Below are positions 34,950 to 43,354 of a stretch of 64,000 bases of DNA, piece after piece (position 1 is the first letter of the stretch; every line of letters starts with the position of its first letter). Both the position numbers and the translations under genes were made by a program. Source of the stretch: JBOHDX01 sp050700835 (GTDB taxonomy: Bacteria > Actinomycetota > Actinomycetes > Propionibacteriales > Nocardioidaceae). The stretch is from assembly GCA_050700835.1 (NCBI GenBank), contig JBOHDX010000015.1:1-64000 (forward strand), in the 5' to 3' direction. Under the pieces are notes generated by a model, which had not been told where the DNA came from, made no database searches, and saw nothing but the letters and a program-made list of their open reading frames with translations.

Positions 34950-35678
34950 TCAGACGTCGCTCACGGGTAGGTCCCGGCCCAGGTGGAGGCGGCGGCCCAC
35001 GATGTCGGCGGCGACCTGCGACAGCGATAGATCCTCAGCGTAGGCGTAGGCACGCAGTCTGGCCATAGCCTCATCGAGCCCGATCTCCAGCTGCACGGTG
35101 ACCATGCCCTGGGCTTGGTACAGCTCCAACCGGGCCTGGAGTGCGAGCGTTGCGGCGGCCTCGGCGCCGCCGGCGGCCGCCGCCTGTTGATCGTCGAGCA
35201 GATTCGCCACCGCCGCGTCGGCGAACGCCTCCACGCGCCCGATCGCCTCCTGGGACAAAGGCCCCGGTTCCTGCCGATAAACGTCGAGAACGCCCAGCCG
35301 CGCCGTCCCGATTTGCATCGGGAACGCGAACACCGCGCGCACCCCCTTCTCGTACGCCGCCGCTGAGTAGGCCGGCCAGCGCTCAGTCGCTTCCACCAGG
35401 TCCGGCTCGAGCACCGCTGCCCGTGTGCCGTAAGCGTCCATGCACGGCCCCTCGCCGACCGTGAACTGCAACTCCTCCAGGGACCGGCTGACCCCGTCCG
35501 ACGCGGCCACGACCCCCCGGACCCCGTCGCCGGCCATCAAGGTCAGGCCGACACCGGCACTGGACAGCGAACGCGTCGCAGCGCCACACAGCCGGCTCAG
35601 CCAGCCCACCGTGCCCGGTTCGGCCGGCGCCGGTTCGGCATCGATCAACTCCTGGACCACGGCCCGCAGGTCATCCAT
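34950..35678 (-). CDS. GAF-ANTAR RNA-binding regulator 2
   Basis: This 242-residue protein has the same two-domain plan as its downstream neighbour. The GAF domain contains AASDGVSRSLEELQFTVGEG, PCMDAYGTRAAVLEPD and VFAFPMQIGTARLGVLDVYR. The ANTAR domain contains ARLELYQAQGMVTVQLEIGL and LRAYAYAEDLSLSQVA. The GAF signal is unknown. A conserved element (35766-35782) and a small upstream ORF precede it. Confidence 0.9.
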   Translation of the reverse strand: MDDLRAVVQELIDAEPAPAEPGTVGWLSRLCGAATRSLSSAGVGLTLMAGDGVRGVVAASDGVSRSLEELQFTVGEGPCMDAYGTRAAVLEPDLVEATERWPAYSAAAYEKGVRAVFAFPMQIGTARLGVLDVYRQEPGPLSQEAIGRVEAFADAAVANLLDDQQAAAAGGAEAAATLALQARLELYQAQGMVTVQLEIGLDEAMARLRAYAYAEDLSLSQVAADIVGRRLHLGRDLPVSDV

Positions 35679-35688
35679 CGATCGCCCA

Positions 35689-35736
35689 TCACCGAGATTG
35701 GTCGAGTCGTGCTGACGTACTCTGCCTGACTGCCAT
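35689..35736 (-). CDS. possible 15-codon leader ORF before GAF-ANTAR 2
   Basis: GGAGG six bases before ATG opens a short ORF (MAVRQSTSARLDQSR) that stops 10 bases before the regulator's ATG. The strong ribosome-binding site and absence of one before the main ATG suggest coupling or attenuation. Confidence 0.4.
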   Translation of the reverse strand: MAVRQSTSARLDQSR

Positions 35737-35765
35737 CAACTACCTCCGGCGGGTCGGATCGGAAC

Positions 35766-35782
35766 TGCCGGGGTCTGGGGCA
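35766..35782 (-). promoter_or_regulatory. TGCCCYAGACCYYGGCA element upstream of GAF-ANTAR 2
   Basis: The minus strand reads TGCCCCAGACCCCGGCA. It matches the elements before both EEP-like genes, and lies 30 bases before the leader ORF start. Confidence 0.65.
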
Positions 35783-35847
35783 CATGAGGAAGCGGTCGCG
35801 CCGCAGCCCTAAGACTAGGGGCAGAACGGGCAAGCTGCCCGATGAGG

Positions 35848-36708
35848 TCAGCCAGAGGTCAACTCGGTGAGGTCGGGCACGACGGCGTGGCCGCGGGCGC
35901 CGTTCATCGCCGACACGTTGACGAAGCCAGCGGAGGTCAGCGCCACCAGTCCCGGATCCTCTGCCTTGCACGGGTGACCCAGGCTGCGATGAGGAACCCG
36001 CGCCGCGGGCTCGAAGGCGACGCTGAGCGTCACCGGATAGGGGGAACGGGCGGCCATCTTGACCAGCTCTTCGACCTGGGAGGCACGCACCTGCAGGTCC
36101 GCACTATCCCAGTGGGTGACGATGATCCGCGTCCGCCACGGGCCGCGCTCCAGGTCGACCGCCAGCCAACCGCGGCGCACCGAGACCGGTCTGAGCCCGG
36201 CGGCAGCACTTTGGTCACGGTGAGCGGCGTAGCAGCCGGCGTCGATGTCCACCACGGTCAGCGGCACCTCCGGGTCGCGGCGCAGCAGAATCAGGTCGGC
36301 ACCGGCGATTCCCCAAGCGGGATCCGCGTCCTCGATCTCCGCCGCACACGAGCCGCCTTGGAGTACGACGTACGGCAAACCCGATCGCGCCAACCCTGCC
36401 GCGAGAGCCTCGGCAAGCGAGGCTGGACTGCGGGCACCATCCCCCACCGGTCCGATTTGTTCACAGCAGATCACGTCGAGACGCCGCGTCGAGGCCGCGG
36501 CGACAATCACCGCCAACGGGTTCACGCCGGTGACCGAAGCGACCCCCTGCCCGATCTCGGAACTCACACTCCAAGCACCCAGACTGAGTCGAGCGCCCAG
36601 CTCCGTGACGCAGTCACCGAGCCGGGAACCCCGAACCCGCTCCGACGAGGAACCGGACGGGCTGAACCAGAACTGAGAGGGACCCAACGCGAATGCGGCC
36701 ATCCCCAT
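35848..36708 (-). CDS. EEP-fold-like protein 2 without catalytic motifs
   Basis: The 286-residue paralog of 26139-26972 shares GWLAVDLERGPWRTRIIVTH, WDSADLQVRASQVEELVKMA and GLVALTSAGFVNVSAMNGAR. The expected GDxN motif is TLSVAFEPAARV and the QE motif is CCEQIG, so nuclease or phosphatase activity is unlikely. It lies near the GAF-ANTAR pair, and the same conserved element is found 37 bases upstream. Function unknown. Confidence 0.65.
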   Translation of the reverse strand: MGMAAFALGPSQFWFSPSGSSSERVRGSRLGDCVTELGARLSLGAWSVSSEIGQGVASVTGVNPLAVIVAAASTRRLDVICCEQIGPVGDGARSPASLAEALAAGLARSGLPYVVLQGGSCAAEIEDADPAWGIAGADLILLRRDPEVPLTVVDIDAGCYAAHRDQSAAAGLRPVSVRRGWLAVDLERGPWRTRIIVTHWDSADLQVRASQVEELVKMAARSPYPVTLSVAFEPAARVPHRSLGHPCKAEDPGLVALTSAGFVNVSAMNGARGHAVVPDLTELTSG

Positions 36709-36744
36709 GTCAACTCCAATGTCATCTCGGACTCACCGTGCCAT

Positions 36745-36761
36745 TGCCGAGGTCTGGGGCA
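36745..36761 (-). promoter_or_regulatory. TGCCCYAGACCYYGGCA element upstream of EEP-like gene 2
   Basis: The minus strand reads TGCCCCAGACCTCGGCA, 37 bases before the ATG at 36708. Confidence 0.65.
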
Positions 36762-36780
36762 ATTCGGAACAAACGGTCCC

Positions 36781-36842
36781 GTATCTCAGAAGATACCGCG
36801 ACGGCGGTACGACTGGGTTAGGTGCCGGCAACACCTAACCCA
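36781..36842. terminator. two hairpins between EEP-like gene 2 and the DUF1275 remnant
   Basis: GTATCT-CAGA-AGATAC (36781-36796) and an 11-base perfect stem TGGGTTAGGTG/CACCTAACCCA with a 7-base loop (36814-36842). They lie downstream of the DUF1275 remnant on its strand, fitting a terminator for that operon. Confidence 0.55.
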
Positions 36843-36928
36843 GAGGCACTGGACGCCGCGGCTCACGCTAAATCGCCGGATCCGAGGTGACGGCCTACTC
36901 ATCATCGGAGCGGTGCGTCGCGGCGTCG

Positions 36929-37145
36929 TCCCTACTGCATAGTCGACGAACGCCAAGCCCGCCGACAGGGCCAGCTCCCCGTCCGATGTGCCAGCGGCCA
37001 GCCCCAGCAAGCCCATGTTGCCGGTCATGACGCTGGCGAACACGCTGCCCAGGCTCAGGAAGCACGTCAAATCCATCGCGCCGGCGGTGAAGGTGAGCAA
37101 GACCGGCACCAGGTGTGGGCGGGTGGACGTGGACGGTCCGGGCAT
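36929..37145 (-). pseudogene. truncated DUF1275 (YoaK-like) membrane protein
   Basis: The sequence reads VPVLLTFTAGAMDLTCFLSL, GSVFASVMTGNMGLLGLAAG and then loses family character after AFVDYAVG at about 36929. DUF1275 proteins normally have about 220 residues and six helices; only the first two or three remain. The frame runs on to 36786 in unrelated sequence. It follows the Cys-rich gene on the same strand. Confidence 0.7.
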
Positions 37146-37161
37146 CGGGATCGTCGCGCTT

Positions 37162-37446
37162 CTAAGAGATCCAGTCCGGTCGAACAGCTCCTCGCGCCAG
37201 CTGTTCACCCACAGTCAGGCAGGTCGGGCACTGCAGCGCGGGCTCGGTGCCTTCGAAGGTTCGATCGGGGAAGAGGTGCAACGCCGTGTGAGTGATCCCG
37301 CAAAGCGTTCCATCCCCGCTGAGCGCATGGCAGGTTCCGGCGGGAAGGTACCCGACGGCCTGCCCGGTTGGCTCGGCCGTCAGATAGCTGAACAGCAGCG
37401 GGGCCAGGTCATCTGCCCCGATGGCGTGGGTGGCGCGGAGGCTCAT
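37162..37446 (-). CDS. small Cys-rich protein, family member 3
   Basis: The 94-residue product has YLPAGTCHALSGDGTLCGIT, HTALHLFPDRTFEGTEPALQ and CPTCLTVGEQ, matching members 1 and 2 in the C-H, C-G, CxxC layout. Its N-terminus differs. The ATG overlaps the upstream gene's stop (ATGA), so it is translated together with the hypothetical gene 37443-37781. Confidence 0.7.
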   Translation of the reverse strand: MSLRATHAIGADDLAPLLFSYLTAEPTGQAVGYLPAGTCHALSGDGTLCGITHTALHLFPDRTFEGTEPALQCPTCLTVGEQLARGAVRPDWIS

Positions 37447-37781
37447 GCACGTGACCTCTTGCCAGTCCTGCCAGGTCCGCGTGGTCCGGGGAGGCGGTCG
37501 CGGCTGGTGGCCATCGCTGGATGGCGCTTGTGCCCGGCCGAGAACGGATCCAGGGTGCGTCGCAGATCCGGCCGGACCATCCAGGCGCAGTCTCTGAAGT
37601 GCTTCTTCACCTCACCGGCGATCGTGGGTACGGCGTAGGCGAGAAAGTCGGTGCTGTGATCGGGCCTGATCCGTTGAATGCCCAAAGAGTCGAAAAGGCG
37701 CCTCGTGACGATCGACCGGTCGAGGCGTGTATCCGACATCCCAACGGGCTGGGCAGTCTCGTCCTGGGTCACTACTGACAT
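37443..37781 (-). CDS. hypothetical protein coupled to Cys-rich member 3
   Basis: The 112-residue product reads TRLDRSIVTRRLFDSLGIQR, DFLAYAVPTIAGEVKKHFRD and then an Arg/Pro-rich tail. No domain is recognised. The ATGA overlap with the next gene is the best support that it is real. The start at 37781 is uncertain. Confidence 0.45.
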   Translation of the reverse strand: MSVVTQDETAQPVGMSDTRLDRSIVTRRLFDSLGIQRIRPDHSTDFLAYAVPTIAGEVKKHFRDCAWMVRPDLRRTLDPFSAGHKRHPAMATSRDRLPGPRGPGRTGKRSRA

Positions 37782-37907
37782 GGGCCACACCCCAAGGGAG
37801 GACGGTGGACGTGACTGGTCGACCACTGGTGCTGGTTCTCAACTATCGAAACACCGCTGGTTGCAGGTCGCAACTGGAGTCCGCGACTCCCCCGCACTGG
37901 TTGCACG

Positions 37908-37942
37908 GGTTCGAGTTGCGGCCGGATCGGCCCGGACCAACT
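37908..37942 (+). promoter_or_regulatory. conserved GGTTCGRGTTGC promoter-like element B
   Basis: GGTTCGAGTTGCG stands 35 bases before the ATG at 37943, with ACCAAC directly ahead of the start region. It is the same arrangement as elements A and C. Confidence 0.65.
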
Positions 37943-37999
37943 ATGTCCATATCTTCGAGGCAGCCAGCATGGTCACGCACTTTGACTGCCGCGAAATAG
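37943..37999 (+). CDS. possible leader peptide B (18 codons)
   Basis: MSISSRQPAWSRTLTAAK ends 22 bases before the transporter gene at 38022. It has no ribosome-binding site, so leaderless translation is implied. It resembles the start of leader A. Confidence 0.45.
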   Translation: MSISSRQPAWSRTLTAAK

Positions 38000-38021
38000 A
38001 GGGGGCCCGAGGTAACCACCC

Positions 38022-38936
38022 GTGCTGAGCTACCTGCTCGCGGTGCTCGCTTCCTGCGCCAACGCGGCCGCCTCGGTGCTGCAGCGCAAGTCCAACCGAG
38101 ACCAGCCGCGCAGGGACAATCTGCGCCTACGGCTGATCGTCGATCTGCTGCACGACCCAATCTGGTTCCTCGGACTCCTGGGCGTGATCGTTGCTTTCCT
38201 GTTGCAAGCAGCTGCCCTTGCCAATGGCGCATTGAGCGTCGTTGAGCCGATCCTTGTCTTCGAGCTACCCCTCACGCTCGTCCTGGCCGGGATCGTCTTC
38301 CACCGCACATTGCATCGCCGCGAATGGGCGGCTTGCTCCGCGATCGCACTCGGCTTGGCCGGCGTGCTGTTCTTCCTCGCCCCGTCGGGAGGCCGATCTC
38401 GAGACGTGTCGTGGCTGACCTGGGGTGTGGGCATCGGCGTCAACCTCGCTGTGATCACAGTCCTGGTTTTCACGGCTCGACGCCTGGCCGCCCGGCGGGC
38501 GGCACTGCTGGGCGCCGCCACGGGGGCAGCGTTCGGGCTGACAGCGGCGCTGATGAAGGCGATGACCAATGCCTTCCCTGACGGAATCGTGTCGATCTTC
38601 ACCACGTGGCCGACCTACGCAATGATCGCCGCCGGTGTGCTGGCCATGTTCCTGCTGCAGAGCGCCCTCAATGCGGGCCGGCTGATCGCTGCACAGCCTG
38701 GCATCACCGGCGCCGACCCGGTCGTGTCGATCCTGTGGGGGGTGGTGGGCTTCGGCGAGTCCGTGCGTGGCGGGGTCTTCCTCGTGCTGGCCGCGGCCTC
38801 GGCCGTGGTGGTCGGCTGGGGAGTTTTCCTGCTCTCGAGTTCTCCCCTGGCCGGCGGAGCGCCCACAGCATCAACGTTGGACCCAGCGCCGCTCCGCGGC
38901 TGCGAGGCGGAGCATCCGACCCGGCCCTCCTCATGA
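38022..38936 (+). CDS. DMT-superfamily (EamA-like) membrane transporter
   Basis: The 304-residue protein has about nine to ten helices and the pattern YLLAVLASCANAAASVLQRK, WFLGLLGVIVAFLLQAAALA, VVEPILVFELPLTLVLAGIV and AAQPGITGADPVVSILWGVV, as in actinobacterial DMT-family proteins. Substrate unknown. Its stop overlaps the start of the MFS gene (ATGA), so the two transporters are co-expressed. Element B and the short leader ORF precede it. Confidence 0.85.
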   Translation: MLSYLLAVLASCANAAASVLQRKSNRDQPRRDNLRLRLIVDLLHDPIWFLGLLGVIVAFLLQAAALANGALSVVEPILVFELPLTLVLAGIVFHRTLHRREWAACSAIALGLAGVLFFLAPSGGRSRDVSWLTWGVGIGVNLAVITVLVFTARRLAARRAALLGAATGAAFGLTAALMKAMTNAFPDGIVSIFTTWPTYAMIAAGVLAMFLLQSALNAGRLIAAQPGITGADPVVSILWGVVGFGESVRGGVFLVLAAASAVVVGWGVFLLSSSPLAGGAPTASTLDPAPLRGCEAEHPTRPSS

Positions 38937-40516
38937 CCGACAGGGCATCCGCATCTCCGGCTCGGCTCCGGGACTGGTTCCACCGCGACGTCACCGAACG
39001 CTTCGAACACGCGGTCGGCGGACCAGCTCGGCTGCGGGTGATCGTGCTGCTCGCGAGCGTGCTCGGGCTATCCAGCGCGGACGCCGCGACCGTCGGCGCG
39101 GTCGCTGCACCGCTGGAAACCTCCCTGCACATCGGCAACACCCAACTCGGCCTGCTTGTCACAATGTCCACCGCGATCGGCGCAGTCGCCACAATTCCGT
39201 TGGGGGTGGCCGTCGACCGGGTACGACGGGTCCGGCTGTTGACGCTCGCCACCATCATCTGGAGCGCGGCAATGGTGGTCAGCGCGTTCGCCGTGTCCTA
39301 TCTGATGTTGCTGCTCACACGTGTCGCGCTCGGCGCCGTGATCGCCGCCGCCGGACCAGCGGTCGCGTCCTTGATCGGTGACTTCTTCTCTCCCGCCACA
39401 CGCGGCCGCGTCTATGGCTACATCCTGACGGGCGAGCTGATCGGCGCCGGTGCGGGTCTCCTGATCTCCGGAGACATCGCCGGCATCTTGTCCTGGCGGG
39501 CATCATTCGCGTGGCTTGCGATCCCCGGCCTGGCCCTGGCCTGGGCCATGCAGCGAGGTCTGCCCGAGCCCGACCGCGGCGGTCAGAGCCAGCTGCAGAT
39601 CGGCGACACGGACATCCTTGCCGCCGAGGATGCCGTCGGCACAACAGCGCCGGTCGAAGGCTCCCCCGACCGAGCCCAGGCATCTGCCGACACGATGGAA
39701 CCGTTGGCCGAACAGGTGAAGCGCGCGCGTGTACGCCCGCATCCGCAACTGGTGCTCCACACTGACTCCGACCGGATGCCCCTCATCCGCGCCGTGCGCT
39801 ACATCCTGTCGATCCGCACCAACGTTGTCCTGATCATCGGCTCGGCGTTGGGCTACTTCTTCTTCTCTGGACTGCGCACGTTCGCTGTGGAGTTCGCCCG
39901 CAGCCGATTCGGGCTCGGCCAGTCCGCAGCCAGCACTCTGCTGCTCGTGATCGGTGCCGGTGCCGTCCTAGGCGTGCTCGCTGGGGGGCGCCTTGCCGAC
40001 CGGCTGATCGGCACCGGGATACTGGCCGCGCGCCCGATCTTGTCTGGTGCAGCATTCCTGATCGCCGCCGCGCTCTTCACGTGCGGCCTAGTCGTGACCG
40101 GACTGTTGGTCGCGCTTCCCCTGCTGGTACTGGCCGCCGCCGCGTACGGCGCCACGAACCCACCACTGGACGCGGCACGTCTCGACGTCATGCAACACCA
40201 CCTTTGGGGACGCGCAGAAGCGGTCCGCACGGCGTTGCGCTCGCTGATCGAAGCCGCCGCGCCTTTGGTCTTCGGGTACGTCTCGACCCTGTTCGGGGGC
40301 GGGGCGACCGCATTGCCCCGTGTCGCCGGGCATCGCAACGCCTCCGGCGGCTCCGGGTTGGACAGCACGTTCCTGATCATGCTGTTGCCGCTCGTACTGT
40401 CCGGCGTCCTTCTACTGACCGTCGCCCGCGCACACTATCCCCGCGACGTCGCCACGGCCATCGCATCCGAGCAGACCACTCGGCATCCTCGCGAAGCGGG
40501 ACGGGCCGCCAGCTGA
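38933..40516 (+). CDS. MFS transporter with enlarged central loop
   Basis: The 527-residue protein has two six-helix halves. The A-motif-like loop reads PLGVAVDRVRRVRLLTLATI. About 100 mostly polar residues lie between the halves (GLPEPDRGGQSQLQIGDTD through MPLIRAVRYILSIRTN). The second half has GGRLADRLIGTGILAARPIL. It may export a metabolite or drug; the substrate is unknown. The ATG overlaps the preceding TGA, so the much longer open frame upstream is rejected. Confidence 0.85.
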   Translation: MTDRASASPARLRDWFHRDVTERFEHAVGGPARLRVIVLLASVLGLSSADAATVGAVAAPLETSLHIGNTQLGLLVTMSTAIGAVATIPLGVAVDRVRRVRLLTLATIIWSAAMVVSAFAVSYLMLLLTRVALGAVIAAAGPAVASLIGDFFSPATRGRVYGYILTGELIGAGAGLLISGDIAGILSWRASFAWLAIPGLALAWAMQRGLPEPDRGGQSQLQIGDTDILAAEDAVGTTAPVEGSPDRAQASADTMEPLAEQVKRARVRPHPQLVLHTDSDRMPLIRAVRYILSIRTNVVLIIGSALGYFFFSGLRTFAVEFARSRFGLGQSAASTLLLVIGAGAVLGVLAGGRLADRLIGTGILAARPILSGAAFLIAAALFTCGLVVTGLLVALPLLVLAAAAYGATNPPLDAARLDVMQHHLWGRAEAVRTALRSLIEAAAPLVFGYVSTLFGGGATALPRVAGHRNASGGSGLDSTFLIMLLPLVLSGVLLLTVARAHYPRDVATAIASEQTTRHPREAGRAAS

Positions 40517-40605
40517 CGCTGTGGAGTCGCCGGTCGAGTGCATCGGACGTACGTTGCAGGCAGGGTGGATCATCGCCACGTGTTGGAGGAGGTGTTGGAG
40601 GAGCA

Positions 40606-41178
40606 GTGCGCAATCTCTTCGAGGTGTTGTCAACGGCGCACCGCGAGATGGAACAGATGTTGGGTGAGTTCGAGTCGTTGCTGGGTCCAGGCGAGCAACC
40701 GACTGCGGAGCTGAACCGGAAAGGCGCTTCCCTAGCCGACACGGTGATCACGGCTGCGTCCCAGCACGAGGCGGCTGAGGAGCAGTACTTCTGGCCGGTG
40801 GTGAAGGATCGACTCCCCAACGGTGATTCCCTCGCGGCCGGCGGCGTGGAGCAGGAGTCCGAGGCCAAGAAGGTGCTCAACAAGCTCGACGGGATGGCCG
40901 CCAACGACGGCCAGTTCATCCCGCTGCTGACGTCGTTCGTGCGAGACACCCGCGAGCACATCGCCTACGAGGAGGAGCAGGTCTGGCCCGGGCTGCGCAA
41001 CGTGCTGTCGGACGAGGAGTCCGACGAACTCGGGGAGAAGCTGGCGAAAGCGCAGGAGAACGGCCCGACTCGACCCCACCCGCACACGCCACCCAATCCT
41101 GCACTCCTCAAGGCGGCAGGCCCGGCCGTGGCCGCTGCGGACAGACTGCGCGACTCAGTCACCCGGCGCGACAACTGA
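40606..41178 (+). CDS. hemerythrin HHE domain protein
   Basis: The 190-residue protein has the helices and His/Glu ligands of a hemerythrin-like fold: VLSTAHREMEQMLGEFESLL, TAASQHEAAEEQYFWPVVK, and FVRDTREHIAYEEEQVWPGL. The tail is Pro-rich (GPTRPHPHTPPNPALLKAAG). It probably binds a di-iron centre and acts in oxygen or nitric-oxide response. The GTG at 40606 follows GGAGGAGCA. Confidence 0.9.
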   Translation: MRNLFEVLSTAHREMEQMLGEFESLLGPGEQPTAELNRKGASLADTVITAASQHEAAEEQYFWPVVKDRLPNGDSLAAGGVEQESEAKKVLNKLDGMAANDGQFIPLLTSFVRDTREHIAYEEEQVWPGLRNVLSDEESDELGEKLAKAQENGPTRPHPHTPPNPALLKAAGPAVAAADRLRDSVTRRDN

Positions 41179-41268
41179 CGCTGGCGCTCCGGGCCACGGG
41201 CGCCTGGGGGGTCGTGTTTGCCGGACTCTCGGCGCGCGAACCCAGCGCAACTATGCGTAGATGACTCC

Positions 41269-41469
41269 ATGACTCACAATCCGATCGAACGGGAGCCGGG
41301 CGACCTTGCAGGCGTCGACGGTTCCGACACCGCTGAGGCCCTGCGCCATGATCCAGACGACTCGATGGAACGGGCCGGCGACTCCCACTGGACTCGTGAC
41401 GAGCTCGGTGAGCCAGCCGCCACGGACACCGCCGAGATGGACACGATCGACGTCGACACACGCGAATGA
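41269..41469 (+). CDS. small acidic protein
   Basis: This 66-residue, Asp/Glu/Thr-rich product (MTHNPIEREPGDLAGVDGSD, then EALRHDPDDSMERAGDSHW) resembles the small acidic hypothetical proteins common in actinobacteria. It has no domain or signal. Strong hairpins follow its stop. Confidence 0.5.
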   Translation: MTHNPIEREPGDLAGVDGSDTAEALRHDPDDSMERAGDSHWTRDELGEPAATDTAEMDTIDVDTRE

Positions 41470-41475
41470 CCTGAC

Positions 41476-41536
41476 CGGGCGGGTCAGCCCGCCCGTTGCC
41501 GAGGCCCCGCCACTCGACTGAGTGACGGGGCCTCGG
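41476..41536. terminator. pair of strong hairpins, bidirectional terminator
   Basis: CGGGCGGG-TCAG-CCCGCCCG (41476-41495) is followed by a long stem: CCGAGGCCCCG pairs with CGGGGCCTCGG, with CACTC/GAGTG inside (41499-41536). They lie between the small acidic gene and the ABC permease gene, which converge. Confidence 0.8.
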
Positions 41537-41552
41537 GACTTGCGCGACGGCG

Positions 41553-42362
41553 CTACTTCACCTCGGAGGACATCACCCGGCGGAGCCCGAAGATCCCCGG
41601 CAGGACGAGCCAGAGGCCGACCGCGGTGGTGACGTGTGCCCACTGGGCACCGGTGTGCATCCCGTCGAACAGGTAGGTCTGGGCGAAGGGGAGGTCGACC
41701 CAGGGCTGCAGGTGCTTGAACCAGTCCTGGCTGGTGGCCAGCAGGCTCGTCAGGTTGGGCACGAGCAGGACCAGCACGAAGTACATCACCAGACCGCCGG
41801 CCGAGCTGCGCAGCAGCATCCCAAGCATGGTGCCGATCGACAGCGAGACCAAGTTGCCCAGCACGATGGTGATCGCGTGGCCGACCGAGAGGTCCCAGAC
41901 CGTCGAGGTGCCGGCGATGGTGCTGCCGACGACGTTCCCGACCGCTCCGGCCGCGAAGGCGAAGAGCATCGAGGCGACGGCGATAACGATCGCGGACAGG
42001 GTCTTGGCCCCGATCACGCGCCCTCGGCTGGGGACGTAGGTGAACGTCGTCAGCCCGCTTCGCTGGCTCCACTCGCTGGTGATCGACAGCAGCGCGACCA
42101 TCGGCAGGATCACCGTGATCGGGAAGCCGATCGCCTTGGCGAAGTTGTAGTAGGTCAGGTCCTTGTCCGCAGCGAACGCGACGGTCGCGATGGTGGCGAT
42201 CAGACCGGTGATGACGATGCTCGCGATCAGCCAGAAACCCGACCGGGTGTCGAACATCTTGCGGAGCTCGACGCGGACGACCCGGTTGAGCGGGATCGAC
42301 GCGATCTCGGTACGTCGGCCGCTGGTGGCGCGGTCTGCCTCGATGGCGGTGGTGGCGGTCAT
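41553..42362 (-). CDS. ABC transporter permease
   Basis: The 269-residue protein has six helices and the ABC-2-type layout (LNRVVRVELRKMFDTRSGFW at the start, then SITSEWSQRSGLTTFTYVPS). It overlaps the ATPase gene by four bases (ATGA) and lies with it and a two-component system. Such units often export bacitracin-like or lantibiotic peptides, or a lipid. Confidence 0.9.
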   Translation of the reverse strand: MTATTAIEADRATSGRRTEIASIPLNRVVRVELRKMFDTRSGFWLIASIVITGLIATIATVAFAADKDLTYYNFAKAIGFPITVILPMVALLSITSEWSQRSGLTTFTYVPSRGRVIGAKTLSAIVIAVASMLFAFAAGAVGNVVGSTIAGTSTVWDLSVGHAITIVLGNLVSLSIGTMLGMLLRSSAGGLVMYFVLVLLVPNLTSLLATSQDWFKHLQPWVDLPFAQTYLFDGMHTGAQWAHVTTAVGLWLVLPGIFGLRRVMSSEVK

Positions 42363-43270
42363 GCCGCTGTCCTCTCCGTGCGTGACTCTCGTTGGGTGTC
42401 GGCGGTCAGCTCGAGGAACATCTCCTCGAGCCCGCCGCTGTCGGCGGTGCGGAGCTCGGTGAGCACCACGCCGCCGTCGTAGGCCGCGCGGCCGACGGAC
42501 GTCGGGTCCGCCTCGGTGCGGAGCGAGCCGTCGTCGGCGACGGTCACGGTGATGCCCGCGCCGGCGAGCGCGCGTTGCAGGGCGGGGAGGTCCGCGGCGC
42601 GGACGACGGTCCCGGCGGCCTGCAGCAGGTCGGCCTTGGAGCCCTGGCACACGATGCGACCCTGCCCGATCATCACGATGTCGTCGGCGATGATCTCGAT
42701 CTCGGCAAGCAGGTGGGACGACAGCAGGACGGTCCCCCCGCGGTCGGCGTAGTCGCGCAGCAGGTCACGCATCCAGCGGATACCGGCCGGGTCGAGACCG
42801 TTGGCCGGCTCGTCCAGGATCAGCACCTGCGGGTCGCCGATCAGCGCCGCTGCGATCCCTAGCCGCTGCCGCATGCCGAGCGAGTAGTTGCCCACGCGCC
42901 GGTCGGCCTCAGCCCCAGTGAGGCTGACCAGCTCGAGCAGCTCGGCAACCCGGGATGACGGGACGTCCATGATCTGCTGGGCGAGGGTCAGGATCTCGCG
43001 GCCGGTGCGGCCGGCGTGCTGGGCCGAGGCGTCCAGCATCACGCCAACCTCGCGGCCCGGGTTGGGCAGGTCCGCGAACCGGCGACCGTTGATCGTGGCG
43101 GTGCCCTCGGTCGGCGAGGTGAGGCCGACCATCATCCGCATGGACGTGGACTTGCCGGCCCCGTTCGGGCCGAGGAAGCCGGTCACCCGACCGGACCGGG
43201 CCGTGAAGGAGATGTCATGGACGACGGTGGTGCCGCCGTACTTCTTGGTCAGTGAGTCGATTGTGATCAT
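42359..43270 (-). CDS. ABC transporter ATP-binding protein
   Basis: The 303-residue ATPase has Walker A GFLGPNGAGKSTSMRMMVGL, signature NYSLGMRQRLGIAAALIGD, Walker B VLILDEPANGLDP and the switch His in LLSSHLLAEIE. A C-terminal extension of about 80 residues is common in drug- or peptide-exporting ABC-2 systems. It is the ATPase partner of the permease just downstream. Confidence 0.95.
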   Translation of the reverse strand: MITIDSLTKKYGGTTVVHDISFTARSGRVTGFLGPNGAGKSTSMRMMVGLTSPTEGTATINGRRFADLPNPGREVGVMLDASAQHAGRTGREILTLAQQIMDVPSSRVAELLELVSLTGAEADRRVGNYSLGMRQRLGIAAALIGDPQVLILDEPANGLDPAGIRWMRDLLRDYADRGGTVLLSSHLLAEIEIIADDIVMIGQGRIVCQGSKADLLQAAGTVVRAADLPALQRALAGAGITVTVADDGSLRTEADPTSVGRAAYDGGVVLTELRTADSGGLEEMFLELTADTQRESRTERTAA

Positions 43271-43354
43271 GGCTCGACGCTAGGTACGCCGAGGGGTCGG
43301 CCGCGTCGTCGCAAGGTCGCGTTCTGCGCGCCACCTTGGCCCCACGACCTGTCC

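Noticed and set aside
38606..38932. upstream extension of the MFS transporter frame
   Set aside because: The ATGA overlap at 38933 with the preceding gene and the lack of membrane character in the extension place the start at 38933.
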